Shown: positions 36,904 through 46,859, counted from the first letter of the stretch. The stretch is DNA of 64,000 bases from Pseudomonas kermanshahensis (GCF_014269205.2 NZ_JABWRY020000001.1:3348001-3412000); one strand, 5' to 3'. The notes: a model not told the origin generated them from the letters alone. A program made the numbers and translations.

Positions 36904-37020
36904 TTATTCTGCAAGCAGGATGCGCTAACGTCTATTCACTTCGACGATTCCTTTCCACTGCATAGCCCGAGCGGAATCGTATGGGTATTCCGACACCATA
37001 AAAACAATGACGAGCCCCTT

Positions 37021-38376
37021 ATGAGCACAATCAGTGACGCGCCTCATGATTCGCGCATGCCTCGCAAAGCGGTGACCGCCGCGACCATTGGCACAGCCCT
37101 GGAATGGTTCGACTTCACGTTGTATGGCGCGATGTCCGCGACCATTCTGCCCAAGTTGTTTTTCCCTGCGATGGAACCCACCGCAGGCCTGCTCGCTTCG
37201 CTGGCAACGTTCGGTGTCGGCCTGGCCGCGCGGCCCTTGGGCGCCATTACCTGTGGCTACCTCGGTGACAAACTCGGCCGCCGCAACTTGATGCTGGCCA
37301 CCGTAACCATGATGGGCCTGGCTTCGGTACTGATGGGGTTGTTGCCCACCTACGGCCAGGTGGGTATTTGGGCGCCGATCTTGCTGGTGCTGCTGCGGAT
37401 CATTCAAGGCTTCGCACTGGGTGGCGAGTCCACTGGCGCGCAACTGATGGCGCTGGAGCACGCCTCCCCCGATCGTCGCGGGCGCTATTCCGGCATGCTC
37501 GGCCTGTGCTCGCCCCTTAGCCAGATTTTGGCCAACGGCGTATTGATGGGCCTGGCAGCAACGCTTTCAAGCGAGCAATTCGAAAGCTTCGGCTGGCGAA
37601 TCCCGTTCCTGATGAGCTTCGTCCTGGTAATCGTCGCGATATTCATTCGCCTGAAAGTCGATGAAACCCCGGCCTTCGTGGCCTTGAAGAAGGCCCCGCT
37701 CAAACAGGAAAAGAGCCCACTCACATCAGCCGTGAGCAGCCATTACAAAACCATCCTGCGACTGATGCTGTTCTTCTGCTCACCCGCTGCGCTGTTCTAC
37801 TTGATCGTGATTTTCTCCCTCAGCTACCTGACCAAGCACCTCGGCTTTAGCCAATCGACGGGCTTCATGTCACTGATGGTGGCTAACCTGTGCGCGATTT
37901 TCGGTGCGCTTGCCGGTGGTTATCTGTCCGATCGTTGGGGGCGTAAAAAGGCACTGGCATTGGGCTCGTGCATGACGTTGCTGATTTTGTTCGTCTATTT
38001 CCCAATCCTCAACACCCTGAACGTGCCCGCCATCATGGCAATCATGGGGCTGTTCCTGGGCTTCACCCAGTTCCAAAGCGGCATCCAACCTGTGGCCTTC
38101 GCCGAAGCGTTTCCTACCCAGGTCCGCTACTCGGGCTCGGCACTGGCCTACACAGGCGCCAATCTGGTAATCGGTGGCCCAATGCCGATGATCGCCGTGT
38201 GGCTGATGAGCCAGTCGAACAACTCGCCATGGCCGCTGGTGACATTGTGCGCGGTGATCAACCTGATCTCGCTGGCGATGATCATCACCGGCCGGGAAAC
38301 CCGCGGCATCGACCTGAACGCTGTCGCCGAAGACGACACCGTCGAAGCCCGCGCTACCACCCTTCTTTCCAAATAA
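37021..38376 (+). CDS. MFS metabolite:H+ symporter, shikimate/quinate-type
   Basis: 451 residues, twelve predicted membrane segments, MHS branch (ShiA/KgtP/ProP). Typical opening TALEWFDFTLYGAMSATI, the loop motif GYLGDKLGRRNLML, and a second GYLSDRWGRKKALA after the central loop. It is 15 bp upstream of a type II dehydroquinase and divergent from a LysR, so a shikimate, quinate or dehydroshikimate substrate is the best inference. Confidence 0.85.
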   Translation: MSTISDAPHDSRMPRKAVTAATIGTALEWFDFTLYGAMSATILPKLFFPAMEPTAGLLASLATFGVGLAARPLGAITCGYLGDKLGRRNLMLATVTMMGLASVLMGLLPTYGQVGIWAPILLVLLRIIQGFALGGESTGAQLMALEHASPDRRGRYSGMLGLCSPLSQILANGVLMGLAATLSSEQFESFGWRIPFLMSFVLVIVAIFIRLKVDETPAFVALKKAPLKQEKSPLTSAVSSHYKTILRLMLFFCSPAALFYLIVIFSLSYLTKHLGFSQSTGFMSLMVANLCAIFGALAGGYLSDRWGRKKALALGSCMTLLILFVYFPILNTLNVPAIMAIMGLFLGFTQFQSGIQPVAFAEAFPTQVRYSGSALAYTGANLVIGGPMPMIAVWLMSQSNNSPWPLVTLCAVINLISLAMIITGRETRGIDLNAVAEDDTVEARATTLLSK

Positions 38377-38391
38377 CGCAGCAGGACAATC

Positions 38392-38847
38392 ATGAATCGC
38401 ACCGTTTTCATCCTTAACGGCCCTAACTTGAACCTGCTGGGTCGCCGTGAACCGCACATCTACGGCCACACCACGCTTGAGCAAATCCGCCAACGCAGTG
38501 AAAGCCTGGCGCTGGAACTTGACCTGATATGCGACTTTCGCCAAACCAACCACGAAGGCGTCATGGTCGACTGGATTCAGGAAGCCTTCGAGCAGGGCGC
38601 TGCAGTAATCATCAACCCGGCTGGCCTTTCGTTTCACTCGATTCCAGTACTGGATGCGCTGAAATTACTCGACACACCGCTGGTCGAACTGCACCTGTCG
38701 AACATTCATGCACGGGACGAACTGCACCGCCACTCGATCATGTCTGGCGTGGTCAATACAGTGATCTGCGGCATGGGCGCTGACGGGTATCCCCTCGCAA
38801 TCCGAGCTATTGATGCTTTACTGCGGCGTCGGGCAGCCAATAATTAA
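38392..38847 (+). CDS. aroQ: 3-Dehydroquinate dehydratase, type II
   Basis: 151 residues. Converts 3-dehydroquinate to 3-dehydroshikimate. All family motifs are present: LNGPNLNLLGRREPHIYG (catalytic Arg and Tyr), INPAGLSFHS, and ELHLSNIHARDELHRHS with the catalytic His. Following a transporter, it is likely the catabolic (quinate) enzyme rather than the housekeeping copy. A second, more divergent copy is at 46860-47297. Confidence 0.93.
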   Translation: MNRTVFILNGPNLNLLGRREPHIYGHTTLEQIRQRSESLALELDLICDFRQTNHEGVMVDWIQEAFEQGAAVIINPAGLSFHSIPVLDALKLLDTPLVELHLSNIHARDELHRHSIMSGVVNTVICGMGADGYPLAIRAIDALLRRRAANN

Positions 38848-38903
38848 CCGCCCTTCACCGGACGCTGACTGGGTGGCCCTTCGGCAACTTCGGCACGTCG
38901 CGC

Positions 38904-40529
38904 TTACACCCTGAACCGCCCTACCAGCGCTGTCATTTCCCCCACCAGGCCCGACAGCGCCTGGCTCGCCGCACGGGTTTGCTGCGCCCCGGTCGCCGAC
39001 TGGTTCGACAACTCGCGAATGTTCAGCAGGTTCCGGTCCACTTCCCGCGCCACCTGGGCCTGCTCCTCCGCCGCACTGGCGATCACCAGGTTGCGCTCGT
39101 TGATCTCGCCGATGGCGCTGTAGATACCTTCCAGCACCTGCCCTGACGCCAGGGTGACATCCAAGGTCGACTGGGCCCGGCTGGTGCTGGCCTGCATTGA
39201 TGCAACCGCGGCTTCGGTGCCTTGCTGCACGCGCCCGATCATCTGTTCGATTTCCTGGGTCGATGCTTGTGTGCGATAGGCGAGTGTACGCACCTCGTCC
39301 GCTACCACCGCAAAACCACGCCCGGCCTCACCGGCGCGGGCGGCCTCGATGGCGGCGTTGAGCGCCAGCAGGTTAGTCTGCTCGGACACCGAACGGATCA
39401 CTTCCAGCACCTTGCCGATGTCCCGCACCTGCCCCACCAGCTGCTCCAGGTGCCCACTGCTGGCCTGGATCTCATGGGTCATGGCCTCGGTACCGTCGAT
39501 GTTCTCGTTGACTTGCCGGCGGCTTTTTTCGGCCAGCTGATTCGATGCCTGCGTGGTCTCGGACGTGGAGACAGCATTACGTGCGACCTCCTCGACCGCC
39601 GTGGTCATTTCGGTGACGGCAGTGGCAGCCTGCTCCAGCTCCTGGCCCTGCTGGCGCAGGTTATTGGCGCTTTCCTCGGTAACGGTGTTCAGCGCCGTCG
39701 CCGCGTCAGCCAGCTGTTGTGTGCAGCTGCTGAGCTTGCCGAGGGTTTCGCGCTGGCTCTGCTGCATGCGCTCCAGTTCGTAGAACAGCTGGCCGATTTC
39801 GTTACGCCGCTGCACCACCACTGGCACGCTCAGGTCGCCGCCGGCGATGCGCTGAAAGTGCTGGCCAGCTTCACGCAATGGGTGCAACACACGCTGCGCG
39901 ATGAAGGCCCAGCACAGCGCCGCCAGCAGCAACGTCACGCCCAGCAGCCCCAGGCTCAGCAGTTGTGCGCGCTCCAGACGGCGGTCGGACTCGAGCATGA
40001 TCTGCTGGCTGCGCTCGCTCAAGGTGGCAACCAGTTGCTGACGCAGCGCCTGCAGGCGGCCCATGGCATTGCCGGCATCGGTGTTGACCTGGAAGTACTG
40101 CTCCAGCGAGCGCTGCCGCACGGCCTCACGCTGCCCCGCCACCGCCTTGGCGTAGTCGGCGAAGGTGGCCTGCAGTTCCTTGGCCGCCGCATGCAGCGCC
40201 GGCTCGCGAGCGTTGTCGACGAACTCATCGACCAGTTTCTGGCTCTTGTCGTTCAATTCGACCGACAGCGCCATGCGCTTGTTCGCACTCTCGTCGTGGC
40301 CGCCCAGTTGCTCGATGAAACCCGAAGACACGTTAGCGCTGGCGCGGATCGCCATGAGCAACGCATTGTTCAACCGGTCCGACTGGTGCGCGGTCTGGTC
40401 CAGTTCGCTGATCTGCTCATCGCTGCCCACCGCCGCGCGCCAGGCACTTACGGTGGAGAACAGCAAGGTCAGGCTGAACAGCGACAGCACCCAGAACATT
40501 CCGGTGCGGATCTTCAGGTCGGCAAACAT
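38904..40529 (-). CDS. Methyl-accepting chemotaxis protein
   Basis: 541 residues: TM1 about 8-30, a four-helix-bundle type periplasmic sensor (31-189), TM2 190-211, HAMP 212-264, and the signalling hairpin with [16 protein letters not shown]. No CheR-binding pentapeptide at the C-terminus (ends VGRFRV). The start at 40529 follows GAGGAG; upstream in-frame Met codons lack one. Ligand unknown; the neighbouring quinate genes are only a weak hint. Confidence 0.92.
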   Translation of the reverse strand: MFADLKIRTGMFWVLSLFSLTLLFSTVSAWRAAVGSDEQISELDQTAHQSDRLNNALLMAIRASANVSSGFIEQLGGHDESANKRMALSVELNDKSQKLVDEFVDNAREPALHAAAKELQATFADYAKAVAGQREAVRQRSLEQYFQVNTDAGNAMGRLQALRQQLVATLSERSQQIMLESDRRLERAQLLSLGLLGVTLLLAALCWAFIAQRVLHPLREAGQHFQRIAGGDLSVPVVVQRRNEIGQLFYELERMQQSQRETLGKLSSCTQQLADAATALNTVTEESANNLRQQGQELEQAATAVTEMTTAVEEVARNAVSTSETTQASNQLAEKSRRQVNENIDGTEAMTHEIQASSGHLEQLVGQVRDIGKVLEVIRSVSEQTNLLALNAAIEAARAGEAGRGFAVVADEVRTLAYRTQASTQEIEQMIGRVQQGTEAAVASMQASTSRAQSTLDVTLASGQVLEGIYSAIGEINERNLVIASAAEEQAQVAREVDRNLLNIRELSNQSATGAQQTRAASQALSGLVGEMTALVGRFRV

Positions 40530-41034
40530 ACGGGCAGTACTCCTCATGGTCCTGTTGGCACCCCTTCTCATCGGGATTTCGATGGCGGGTGAGCAGGTAT
40601 CGGAGTGCCCGCTGCGGGCTTGAGTGGCGCTGAGGCGCTTGTGTGCGGTAACCGCACGATTGTTACTGGCGCCTTGCATGTGGCGGCGCATACGTGCAAG
40701 GGTAAAAAAGGAACGTCAGTCATCAGAACAGGAAGATAAGCACCTTATGCTTGGAATCACACGTATCCATCGCTACGTGCGCCCATTGCCTGCAAGCCAA
40801 GCAGCAGCCAGTGGGCGTGACGTCAACGTCAAACCAGGCGCCCGCCTGGCCGCGAAGCTTGCCACCCTCCTCTGCACACCCCGCGCCGTCCCGCCCTACC
40901 TCTGGGTCAACCCCGAGCGCCCCCCTGTCGATCGCATGCCCCCTACCTGACCGCCCACGCGCCGTCATCGCACCGGCCTCGCCATTCAGTGGCTGAAGGC
41001 GGGATGTTTCACGCAAAAAAAGGGGCAACACCCA
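40530..41034. other. 505-bp gene-free interval
   Basis: Between the chemoreceptor and the mannitol enzyme. Holds the candidate sigma-28 promoter near 40600 and an imperfect hairpin (TTCAGTGGCTGAA near 40986). An 81-codon plus-strand frame at 40751 is Pro/Ser-rich with no start signal and I do not regard it as a gene. Confidence 0.5.
40597..40623 (-). promoter_or_regulatory. Candidate sigma-28 (FliA) promoter of the chemoreceptor
   Basis: Minus strand TCAA-N15-TCCGATAC against the FliA consensus TAAA-N15-GCCGATAA, with exact spacing and about 68 bp upstream of the chemoreceptor ATG. Chemoreceptors are usual FliA targets. Confidence 0.45.
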
Positions 41035-43230
41035 ATGATCATGTTTCAGGGCAAGAAAATTCACAGCGCCATCTTCGACATGGATGGCACGATGTTCGAC
41101 ACCGAGCGCCTGCGTTTCAGGACGCTGAAGCAAGCTTCGCTGGAAATCTTCGGCACCGCCTTGAGCGAGCAAACGCTGATCGGCTCGCTGGGCCTGAGCG
41201 CGAAAAAGGCCGAGGCCCTCGCCAAGGCTCACAACGGCGATGACTTCCCGTATGCGCAGATCCGCCAGCGCGCCGATGAGCTCGAACTGGCGTACGTGCG
41301 CAACCATGGCGTGCCGATCAAAGCCGGCCTGCTCGAGGTGCTGGAGCGCCTGCGCAAGTCTGGCCTGACCCTGGCGGTCGCCACGTCCAGCCGCCGCGCC
41401 ATCGCCGAGGAGTACCTGATCAACGCCAACGTGCTCAAGTACTTCGACATCACCGTTTGCGGTGATGAAGTCAGCCAAGGCAAACCCCACCCAGAAATCT
41501 TCCTGCACGCCGCCCGCGCGCTCAATTGCCAACCCAGCCAGTGCTTCATGGTCGAGGACTCGGAAAACGGCTTGCTCTCAGCGATCCGCGCCGGGGGGCA
41601 GGCAATCCTGATCGAGGACATCAAGCCGCCCGCGCCCGAGGTCAAGGCCGGCGCGCTCATGGCCTACCGTGGCATGCACGCCTTCCTCGCCGACTTGAGC
41701 GAGTGCGTGCCCGACTTGGGCATGCCGGCGCTCGACGAGGCGTTCCCTGCCTCACTGAACCAGTTCCGCGTCGGCATCCACGGCTTCGGCGCCATCGGTG
41801 GCGGCTACCTGACCCAAGTGCTGTCCCATTGGGACGGCTACACGCGCCCCTGCGAAATCATTGCCGCGACCCGTTCGCGCATGCTCCGCGAATCGGTCGC
41901 TGCGTTCGGCCGCTACAGCGTGCGCTACGGCGCCACCGCGTTCGACCAGACCATCGACAATGTGCGCATGATCGACATGGACGACGAAGAGGCGGTAATC
42001 GAGATGTACAACGCCGCCGAAGTCGTCGGCATGAGCCTGCCCGAGCAGGCCATCCCGCATCAGGCCAAGGTCATTGCCAAGGGTTTGCTGCGGCGCTTCG
42101 AACGCAGGGGGCGCGAGCTGACCGTACTGATCGTGTTGAACAAGATCGGCGGTGCGGCGTTCGTCCGGCGCCAGGTGCAGGCACAGTTGGCGCTGCTGTG
42201 CACGCCACGGGTGTGCAAGCAGGTGCTGGAAAAGACCCATTTCGCCGAAACGGTGGTCAGCCGCATCGTTTCCAAGATCAGCAATGACGCGCTGGTTCGG
42301 CAGTTACGCATCAAGTCGCAGATCTTCAAGAACAGCCTGGAGGATGAGCCAGCGGTCACCCGCAAACCCGCCACGCCAGCCCCGGAATACGAGCGGCTTA
42401 TCGGGCACTTCAGGCCCTTTGCACAATCCAGCAGTGCCATGAGCCAGTTGCACCTGATCCTGTTCAACAGCGAGCCCGACATGCCGCTGTACGTAGAGCG
42501 TGGCAGTGATTTGCTGGAGCGGCTGCGCCAGGTAAAAACGGTCGCGGATATTACCCAGATCCAGATCATCAAGAACCGCTTGTGGAACGGGCCGCACGCG
42601 ATCATCGCCTGGTATGCGAGCCTGCTGGGGCACACCTGGGTCGGCCAGGGCATGGGGGACGCCCGCGTCAGTGCGCTGGCGCAGCGCCTGATTCATCAGG
42701 AAGTGGCGCCAGCGTTGATGGCCGAATACCCGCAGATGTCGGAGGTTGTCAGCAGCTTTGCCAATGCGTTTATCGAACGGTGCAAAACCTCGTTCAAGGA
42801 CCCTTGCGTGCGGGTTGGGCGCGACCCCCTGCGTAAATTGCAGCGTAACGAGCGCATCCTCAGCAGCATCGACCTCGCCCGCAAGCATGGCATTCAGACC
42901 CCTGCGCTGGCGTTTGGGGCGGCGCTGGCCATTCACTATGCGCTGCACGGCAACGCCAGCAAAGATCGCGAGGCCCAGTTGATCAAGGCGCTGTACACGG
43001 CCAGCGGCGATCGTGTCGAAGCGGTGCTCACCCATGACGGGGAGTATCAGGGCAAGCCTTATCCGGGGCTGGACCCGGTCAGGGATGCCGAGCTGGTCGA
43101 AAGCATTTCGGCCAACTTCCGGCTGTTGCTGGAGCAGGACAGAGCTGACTGGGCACTGCCCGCTGCGTTGGCGCGGGGGTCGTCCGAGTGTGGGAGGGCG
43201 TCGGCCAAGCATAGGCTACCGGTTGTTTGA
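41035..43230 (+). CDS. Bifunctional mannitol-1-phosphate phosphatase/dehydrogenase
   Basis: 731 residues in two parts. Residues 1-225 are a HAD phosphatase (FDMDGTMFDTE, ATSSRRA, GKPHPEIF, EDSENG). From about 245 there is a mannitol-1-phosphate dehydrogenase (HGFGAIGGGYLTQ, VLNKIGGAAFVRR, then an alpha-helical C-terminal domain). This architecture matches MtlD of Acinetobacter baylyi, which reduces fructose-6-phosphate to mannitol-1-phosphate and then dephosphorylates it, making mannitol as an osmoprotectant. AGGGG precedes the ATG. Stand-alone gene; osmotic induction is inferred from the family. Confidence 0.87.
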   Translation: MIMFQGKKIHSAIFDMDGTMFDTERLRFRTLKQASLEIFGTALSEQTLIGSLGLSAKKAEALAKAHNGDDFPYAQIRQRADELELAYVRNHGVPIKAGLLEVLERLRKSGLTLAVATSSRRAIAEEYLINANVLKYFDITVCGDEVSQGKPHPEIFLHAARALNCQPSQCFMVEDSENGLLSAIRAGGQAILIEDIKPPAPEVKAGALMAYRGMHAFLADLSECVPDLGMPALDEAFPASLNQFRVGIHGFGAIGGGYLTQVLSHWDGYTRPCEIIAATRSRMLRESVAAFGRYSVRYGATAFDQTIDNVRMIDMDDEEAVIEMYNAAEVVGMSLPEQAIPHQAKVIAKGLLRRFERRGRELTVLIVLNKIGGAAFVRRQVQAQLALLCTPRVCKQVLEKTHFAETVVSRIVSKISNDALVRQLRIKSQIFKNSLEDEPAVTRKPATPAPEYERLIGHFRPFAQSSSAMSQLHLILFNSEPDMPLYVERGSDLLERLRQVKTVADITQIQIIKNRLWNGPHAIIAWYASLLGHTWVGQGMGDARVSALAQRLIHQEVAPALMAEYPQMSEVVSSFANAFIERCKTSFKDPCVRVGRDPLRKLQRNERILSSIDLARKHGIQTPALAFGAALAIHYALHGNASKDREAQLIKALYTASGDRVEAVLTHDGEYQGKPYPGLDPVRDAELVESISANFRLLLEQDRADWALPAALARGSSECGRASAKHRLPVV

Positions 43231-43330
43231 AGCGCATTGGTAGGGGCGGCGCTCGAGCTCACAGGCGCCGCAAATGTCGAGGTGAACGGCTGACTGCCTC
43301 AACACTGAGTTGAAACGCGACCTATTCACT

Positions 43331-44218
43331 TCAGAGACTTGTATCCCAACCGCGAAATTTGCTGGCAAGCATTTCCCGCACAGCACCAACCAGCTCAGGT
43401 TCCCCAGCACGCTCAGGTAAAAGGCTGAACTCAACTTCGGGCAATACTGGCAGAGGAAGGACCGGCCTGAAAACCTCTGCTCCCGGCGGCACGGCCGAAG
43501 CATTCAGGCAAGCGACTCCCAGTCCTGCCATCAGCGCTGATTGCAGCCCTGCTACGCCGGACGCGGAATGCGCAATGACATAAGGCACCTTGTGTGCGTC
43601 CAGCATCTCTCGGGCCAGGCGCTGAAGGCCGCATCCCTGGGGCAGTACCAGCAGTGGCAACGAACTCTCTCCTTCGTTCGGCGCTTCAAACCCAGGAGCC
43701 GATAGCCAATGCAACGCTTCTCGACGTAACGGGATACCCTCGGGCAGGCTACGGCCGTCTAGTATGCGCATCGAGAGGCCTATGTCGAAGTCAAACGGAT
43801 CAGACCGGCTCTCTATTTCCATGCTCTTCTGCACCGAGACATGCACTCTGAGACGCGGATAACTAAGGCGTAGTTGTTTCAACAGCTCGGTAATCGAGCC
43901 AGGCAGAAAGTAGTCGGTGATTGCCAGTCTCAACTCGCCCGCAAATGTCACTCCGCGTACGTCTTCAAGCGCGCGATCACTCAAGGCCAGCAGCTCCCGG
44001 GCATGTACCAGTAATCGCTTGCCTGCCGGTGTGGGCCAAACGCCCGTTTTGCCTCGTTCCAGCAGCGTAACTCCGGCGAACGCTTCGAGCTTGCGCAATT
44101 GCTCGCTTAACGCCGATTGCGAGCGGCACAGGTGCGGTGCGGCCTGCGATAGGCTGCCAAGCTCCACGACGACAGTGAAGGAACGCAAGAGATCAAGATC
44201 GAAGGGACGCATATTCAT
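43331..44218 (-). CDS. LysR-family regulator
   Basis: 295 residues: HTH (FDLDLLRSFTVVVELGSLSQAAPHL...) and effector domain. Divergent from a tautomerase gene 103 bp away, its likely target. This begins a stretch (43.3-46.8 kb) that appears less GC-rich than the surroundings and contains a broken transporter, suggesting acquired DNA. Confidence 0.88.
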   Translation of the reverse strand: MNMRPFDLDLLRSFTVVVELGSLSQAAPHLCRSQSALSEQLRKLEAFAGVTLLERGKTGVWPTPAGKRLLVHARELLALSDRALEDVRGVTFAGELRLAITDYFLPGSITELLKQLRLSYPRLRVHVSVQKSMEIESRSDPFDFDIGLSMRILDGRSLPEGIPLRREALHWLSAPGFEAPNEGESSLPLLVLPQGCGLQRLAREMLDAHKVPYVIAHSASGVAGLQSALMAGLGVACLNASAVPPGAEVFRPVLPLPVLPEVEFSLLPERAGEPELVGAVREMLASKFRGWDTSL

Positions 44219-44235
44219 CCTGCGGTTTTACTGAT

Positions 44236-44251
44236 AGATAGATGCATATCT
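44236..44251. promoter_or_regulatory. LysR-type operator candidate
   Basis: AGATA-N6-TATCT inverted repeat in the short divergent region between LysR (start 44218) and the tautomerase (start 44322). Confidence 0.45.
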
Positions 44252-44321
44252 TCCGGCTTTTCATCATCATCGCAACCTCCTAGTCTGCGCGGGCCACCCA
44301 TTTCCAGCAGAGGAGTCAATC

Positions 44322-44714
44322 ATGCCTGGTATTACACTCAAGATTTCTGGCGAGCCGGACAGTGAGCTGATCCGCAGTATCGTCCCCAAACTTACCGCCC
44401 TCACCTGTGAAGTACTGGATAAGCGACCGGAGCAGACCATGGTGATGTTGCAGTTTCTGCCCCATGAGCATTGGTTCATCGATAGTCGATCACTAGCAGA
44501 ACAAGGCCGTAACTCGTTCCGCCTGGAAGTCACCATCACCGATGAAACCAATACCAAGGCGCAGAAGGCACGCTTCCAACACGATGCGTTCGAACTACTG
44601 GCACACGAAATAGGAAATGTACATCCGCACTCCAACATCCATGTGATCGACTGCCGAGCCAGCGCTTACGGATACGGCGGTTTGAGCCAGGAGTACACGC
44701 TTCACCATCCATGA
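44322..44714 (+). CDS. Tautomerase-superfamily protein
   Basis: 130 residues beginning MPGITLKISG, so the catalytic Pro-1 of the 4-oxalocrotonate tautomerase/MIF superfamily is in place after Met removal. The length fits a fused two-unit or MIF-like subunit rather than the short 62-residue 4-OT. AGAGGAG is upstream. Probably tautomerises or dehalogenates a small keto or unsaturated acid. No other degradative genes adjoin it. Confidence 0.82.
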   Translation: MPGITLKISGEPDSELIRSIVPKLTALTCEVLDKRPEQTMVMLQFLPHEHWFIDSRSLAEQGRNSFRLEVTITDETNTKAQKARFQHDAFELLAHEIGNVHPHSNIHVIDCRASAYGYGGLSQEYTLHHP

Positions 44715-44789
44715 TGGTGATTGCAAATACGCCTCGTGATGCCATAGGCTGCCTCATTATGAATCGCTGCTACGGACGTTGGATAAACG

Positions 44790-45281
44790 ATGATCGAACT
44801 ACAAGGATGTGTAGAAATTTGCGGTCTGGAGTGCCGGCGTGTTGGGCCCTTTGACATAGAAATGATCTGCTCACATCGCCAGGAAATGTTTCTTGAGGCG
44901 GGTGGAAATCCTGAAGAACTACAGATCATGACTCAGCACTTTCGCCCCTGGTTGGAGGAGCGGCTCGGTGACGGCAGGTATTACGGATTCAAACTCCTGG
45001 ATGGTGATCAACCGGTCGCAACCATTGGCTTGATGAGTATTGATTGGCCTCCCCATCCATCGCACCCAACCCTGGATAAGCGTGGGTATGTGTTGAATGT
45101 GTTCGTCGAGCCGGCCTATCGCCGCCGAGGTTTAGCTTCGGCATTAATGCAAGCTGCTGACGCCGAGTTCGCTCGCCGAGGAATCACTTTCGCTGTCCTG
45201 CATGCCACCCAGACGGGTAAACCGGTCTATGAGCAGAGCGGTTGGACTGGAACGTCGGAAATGGCCAAATCCATCATCTGA
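44790..45281 (+). CDS. GNAT-family N-acetyltransferase
   Basis: 163 residues. The acetyl-CoA-binding motif is VEPAYRRRGLASALM (about 110-124), with the preceding beta strand YVLNVFV and the C-terminal TGKPVYEQSGW typical of GNAT enzymes acting on small molecules. The acceptor is unknown. Confidence 0.82.
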   Translation: MIELQGCVEICGLECRRVGPFDIEMICSHRQEMFLEAGGNPEELQIMTQHFRPWLEERLGDGRYYGFKLLDGDQPVATIGLMSIDWPPHPSHPTLDKRGYVLNVFVEPAYRRRGLASALMQAADAEFARRGITFAVLHATQTGKPVYEQSGWTGTSEMAKSII

Positions 45282-45379
45282 TAGTGACCTCTTTCGAACG
45301 AGAGCGGACGTGTGAATGCTCGGTGATTGCTTCGGTGCTTTTCAATGAACATCATCGGGGTTCGACAAGGAGAGTCTCT

Positions 45380-45865
45380 ATGCCCAAACCAGTGCTGCAT
45401 CTCATCTCAGGAAAAATTGCATCCGGTAAGTCAACGCTAGCCAAAAGCTTGGCAGTTGAAGTATCGACGGTTCTGCTGAGTGAGGATCATTGGCTCTCAC
45501 GGCTATACCCTGAACATATCAAGTCAGTAAACGACTATGTGCGTCTTGCGCACCAGATTCGGCAGGTGCTGGGCCCGCTCGTCATCGATCTTCTTCGGGC
45601 TGGAGTGACTGTCGTTTTGGATTTACCTGCAAATACTCCTCAAGATCGACTATGGCTGCGCAACCTGGCTGACGCAGCCGAGGTTTCACATTGCGTCCAC
45701 TACATCGAGGTGGACGATGACACCTGTCGAGAAAGGTTGCATCTTCGCAACCACCGTGGTGAGCATGAGTTTGCGGCGACTGACGCGGAGTTCGATCTGA
45801 TCACTAGCTACTTTCGAGCGCCACATGAGGATGAAGGGCTTCAGATTAAAATTCACCGACAATGA
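45380..45865 (+). CDS. P-loop kinase (AAA/zeta-toxin-like small-molecule kinase)
   Basis: 161 residues. Intact Walker A (LISGKIASGKSTLA) and a Walker-B-like hydrophobic strand ending in Asp (VTVVLDLPANT), with a C-terminal REYxR-like region (CRERLHLRNHRGEHE). Resembles small kinases of the gluconate/shikimate/chloramphenicol phosphotransferase type. The start at 45380 follows AAGGAGAG; the upstream frame is not coding. It may share a transcript with the GNAT gene 98 bp upstream. Confidence 0.8.
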   Translation: MPKPVLHLISGKIASGKSTLAKSLAVEVSTVLLSEDHWLSRLYPEHIKSVNDYVRLAHQIRQVLGPLVIDLLRAGVTVVLDLPANTPQDRLWLRNLADAAEVSHCVHYIEVDDDTCRERLHLRNHRGEHEFAATDAEFDLITSYFRAPHEDEGLQIKIHRQ

Positions 45866-45884
45866 CGATCTCTAATGCGGACTT

Positions 45885-45990
45885 GGGCCGCTAGCGGCCC
45901 ACATCGGATGGCCTCTATGGGTCGATAGCAGCCAGTCGCGAACAGCTGCTATCTACCCAAAGCGGCCATTCGTCAGGGCCGTTAATGGCT
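45885..45990. repeat. Degenerate intergenic repeat
   Basis: GGGCCGCTAGCGGCCC near 45886 and ATGGGTCGATAGCAGC near 45937 with its loose inverted partner GCTGCTATCTACCC near 45950. I recognise this kind of GGGTCGAAAGC/GGGTCGATAGC intergenic repeat from other Pseudomonas sequences; a related copy is at 52180-52260. Confidence 0.45.
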
Positions 45991-46051
45991 CAAAGGAGTG
46001 CCATTCCAATGCCTGTGACCTCGGGGTCATGATGTGGTTATGACCCCGACG

Positions 46052-46722
46052 CAGCTATGTACGCAATACCTGCTCACCAGCATTACCAGTCAGGCGGACA
46101 GCATCGACCAAAGCGACGCAAGCAATCAGGGCGATTCCAACAAGCGCCCAGTGAAAGTCATCTACCGTCAGCTCGCTTTCGCCCCCCGCATTAACATCGA
46201 CACTCTCAGCAGCAGAGCCGCAATCGCAACCCCGAGTGCCATTGCCAGTTGGAAGAACATGCTGAACAGCGTCGACGCCTCGCCCATCTGTGCCTTTGGA
46301 ACCTCCGCAAAACCGACAGCGTTGTAGGTGGTGAACTGCATCGAACGAGACAGGCCGCCGATGAACAGCACCAGCACCATCCAGTACCACGGCATACCCT
46401 GCTGCAGGAGCAAACACGCGAGGATGCAACCGACGCCGATCAAGCCATTGACCAGCAGCACACGACGAAAGCCGTGGCGGCGCAGAAGCCCGGTGGTGAA
46501 CGGTTTCATCGCTAGGTTGCCGGCGAAAATTGCCAGCACCAGCAGGTAGGCACTGATGCCGATGTTCAAGCTGACCGGGTTCTCGGCGAAGTCACGGGCC
46601 ATCTGCGGTAGCGCGGTTGCGATGACGGTGGCGTCGAGGTTTTCCATGAAGAAGGTGACGGCGACTAGCAAGGCAATCCAGATGGCTTGGCGGGTGGTAT
46701 GGGTGACTGGAGGATTGGCCAA
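46052..46722 (-). pseudogene. DHA2-type MFS transporter, internal deletion and frameshift
   Basis: Starts as a 14-TM drug transporter (TFFMENLDATVIATALPQMA, NIGISAYLLVLAI) but jumps straight to a late segment (NLAMKPFTTGLLRRHGFRRV), so six or so helices are missing in frame. It then shifts frame at a C6 tract (46182-46187): before it SMLMRGAKAS-stop, after it ELTVDDFHWALVGIALIACV to RT at 46055. It follows the shikimate-type operon on the same strand and may have been its exporter. Confidence 0.75.
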
Positions 46723-46859
46723 GGTTACAAGTCCTTCTGACAGTGGAGGGTCTTCAATGAGCGCGCGGGCAGCCCCGCGAATCCAGGCAAAGTAATATCA
46801 CGCTTTGAGCCGCCTGATTCGCGGAGGTCAGCTAACCCCGAAAGGGCAGAGACGAGCCT

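Noticed and set aside
40751..40996. 81-codon plus-strand frame in a gap
   Set aside because: Pro/Ser-rich, no Shine-Dalgarno, no family likeness.
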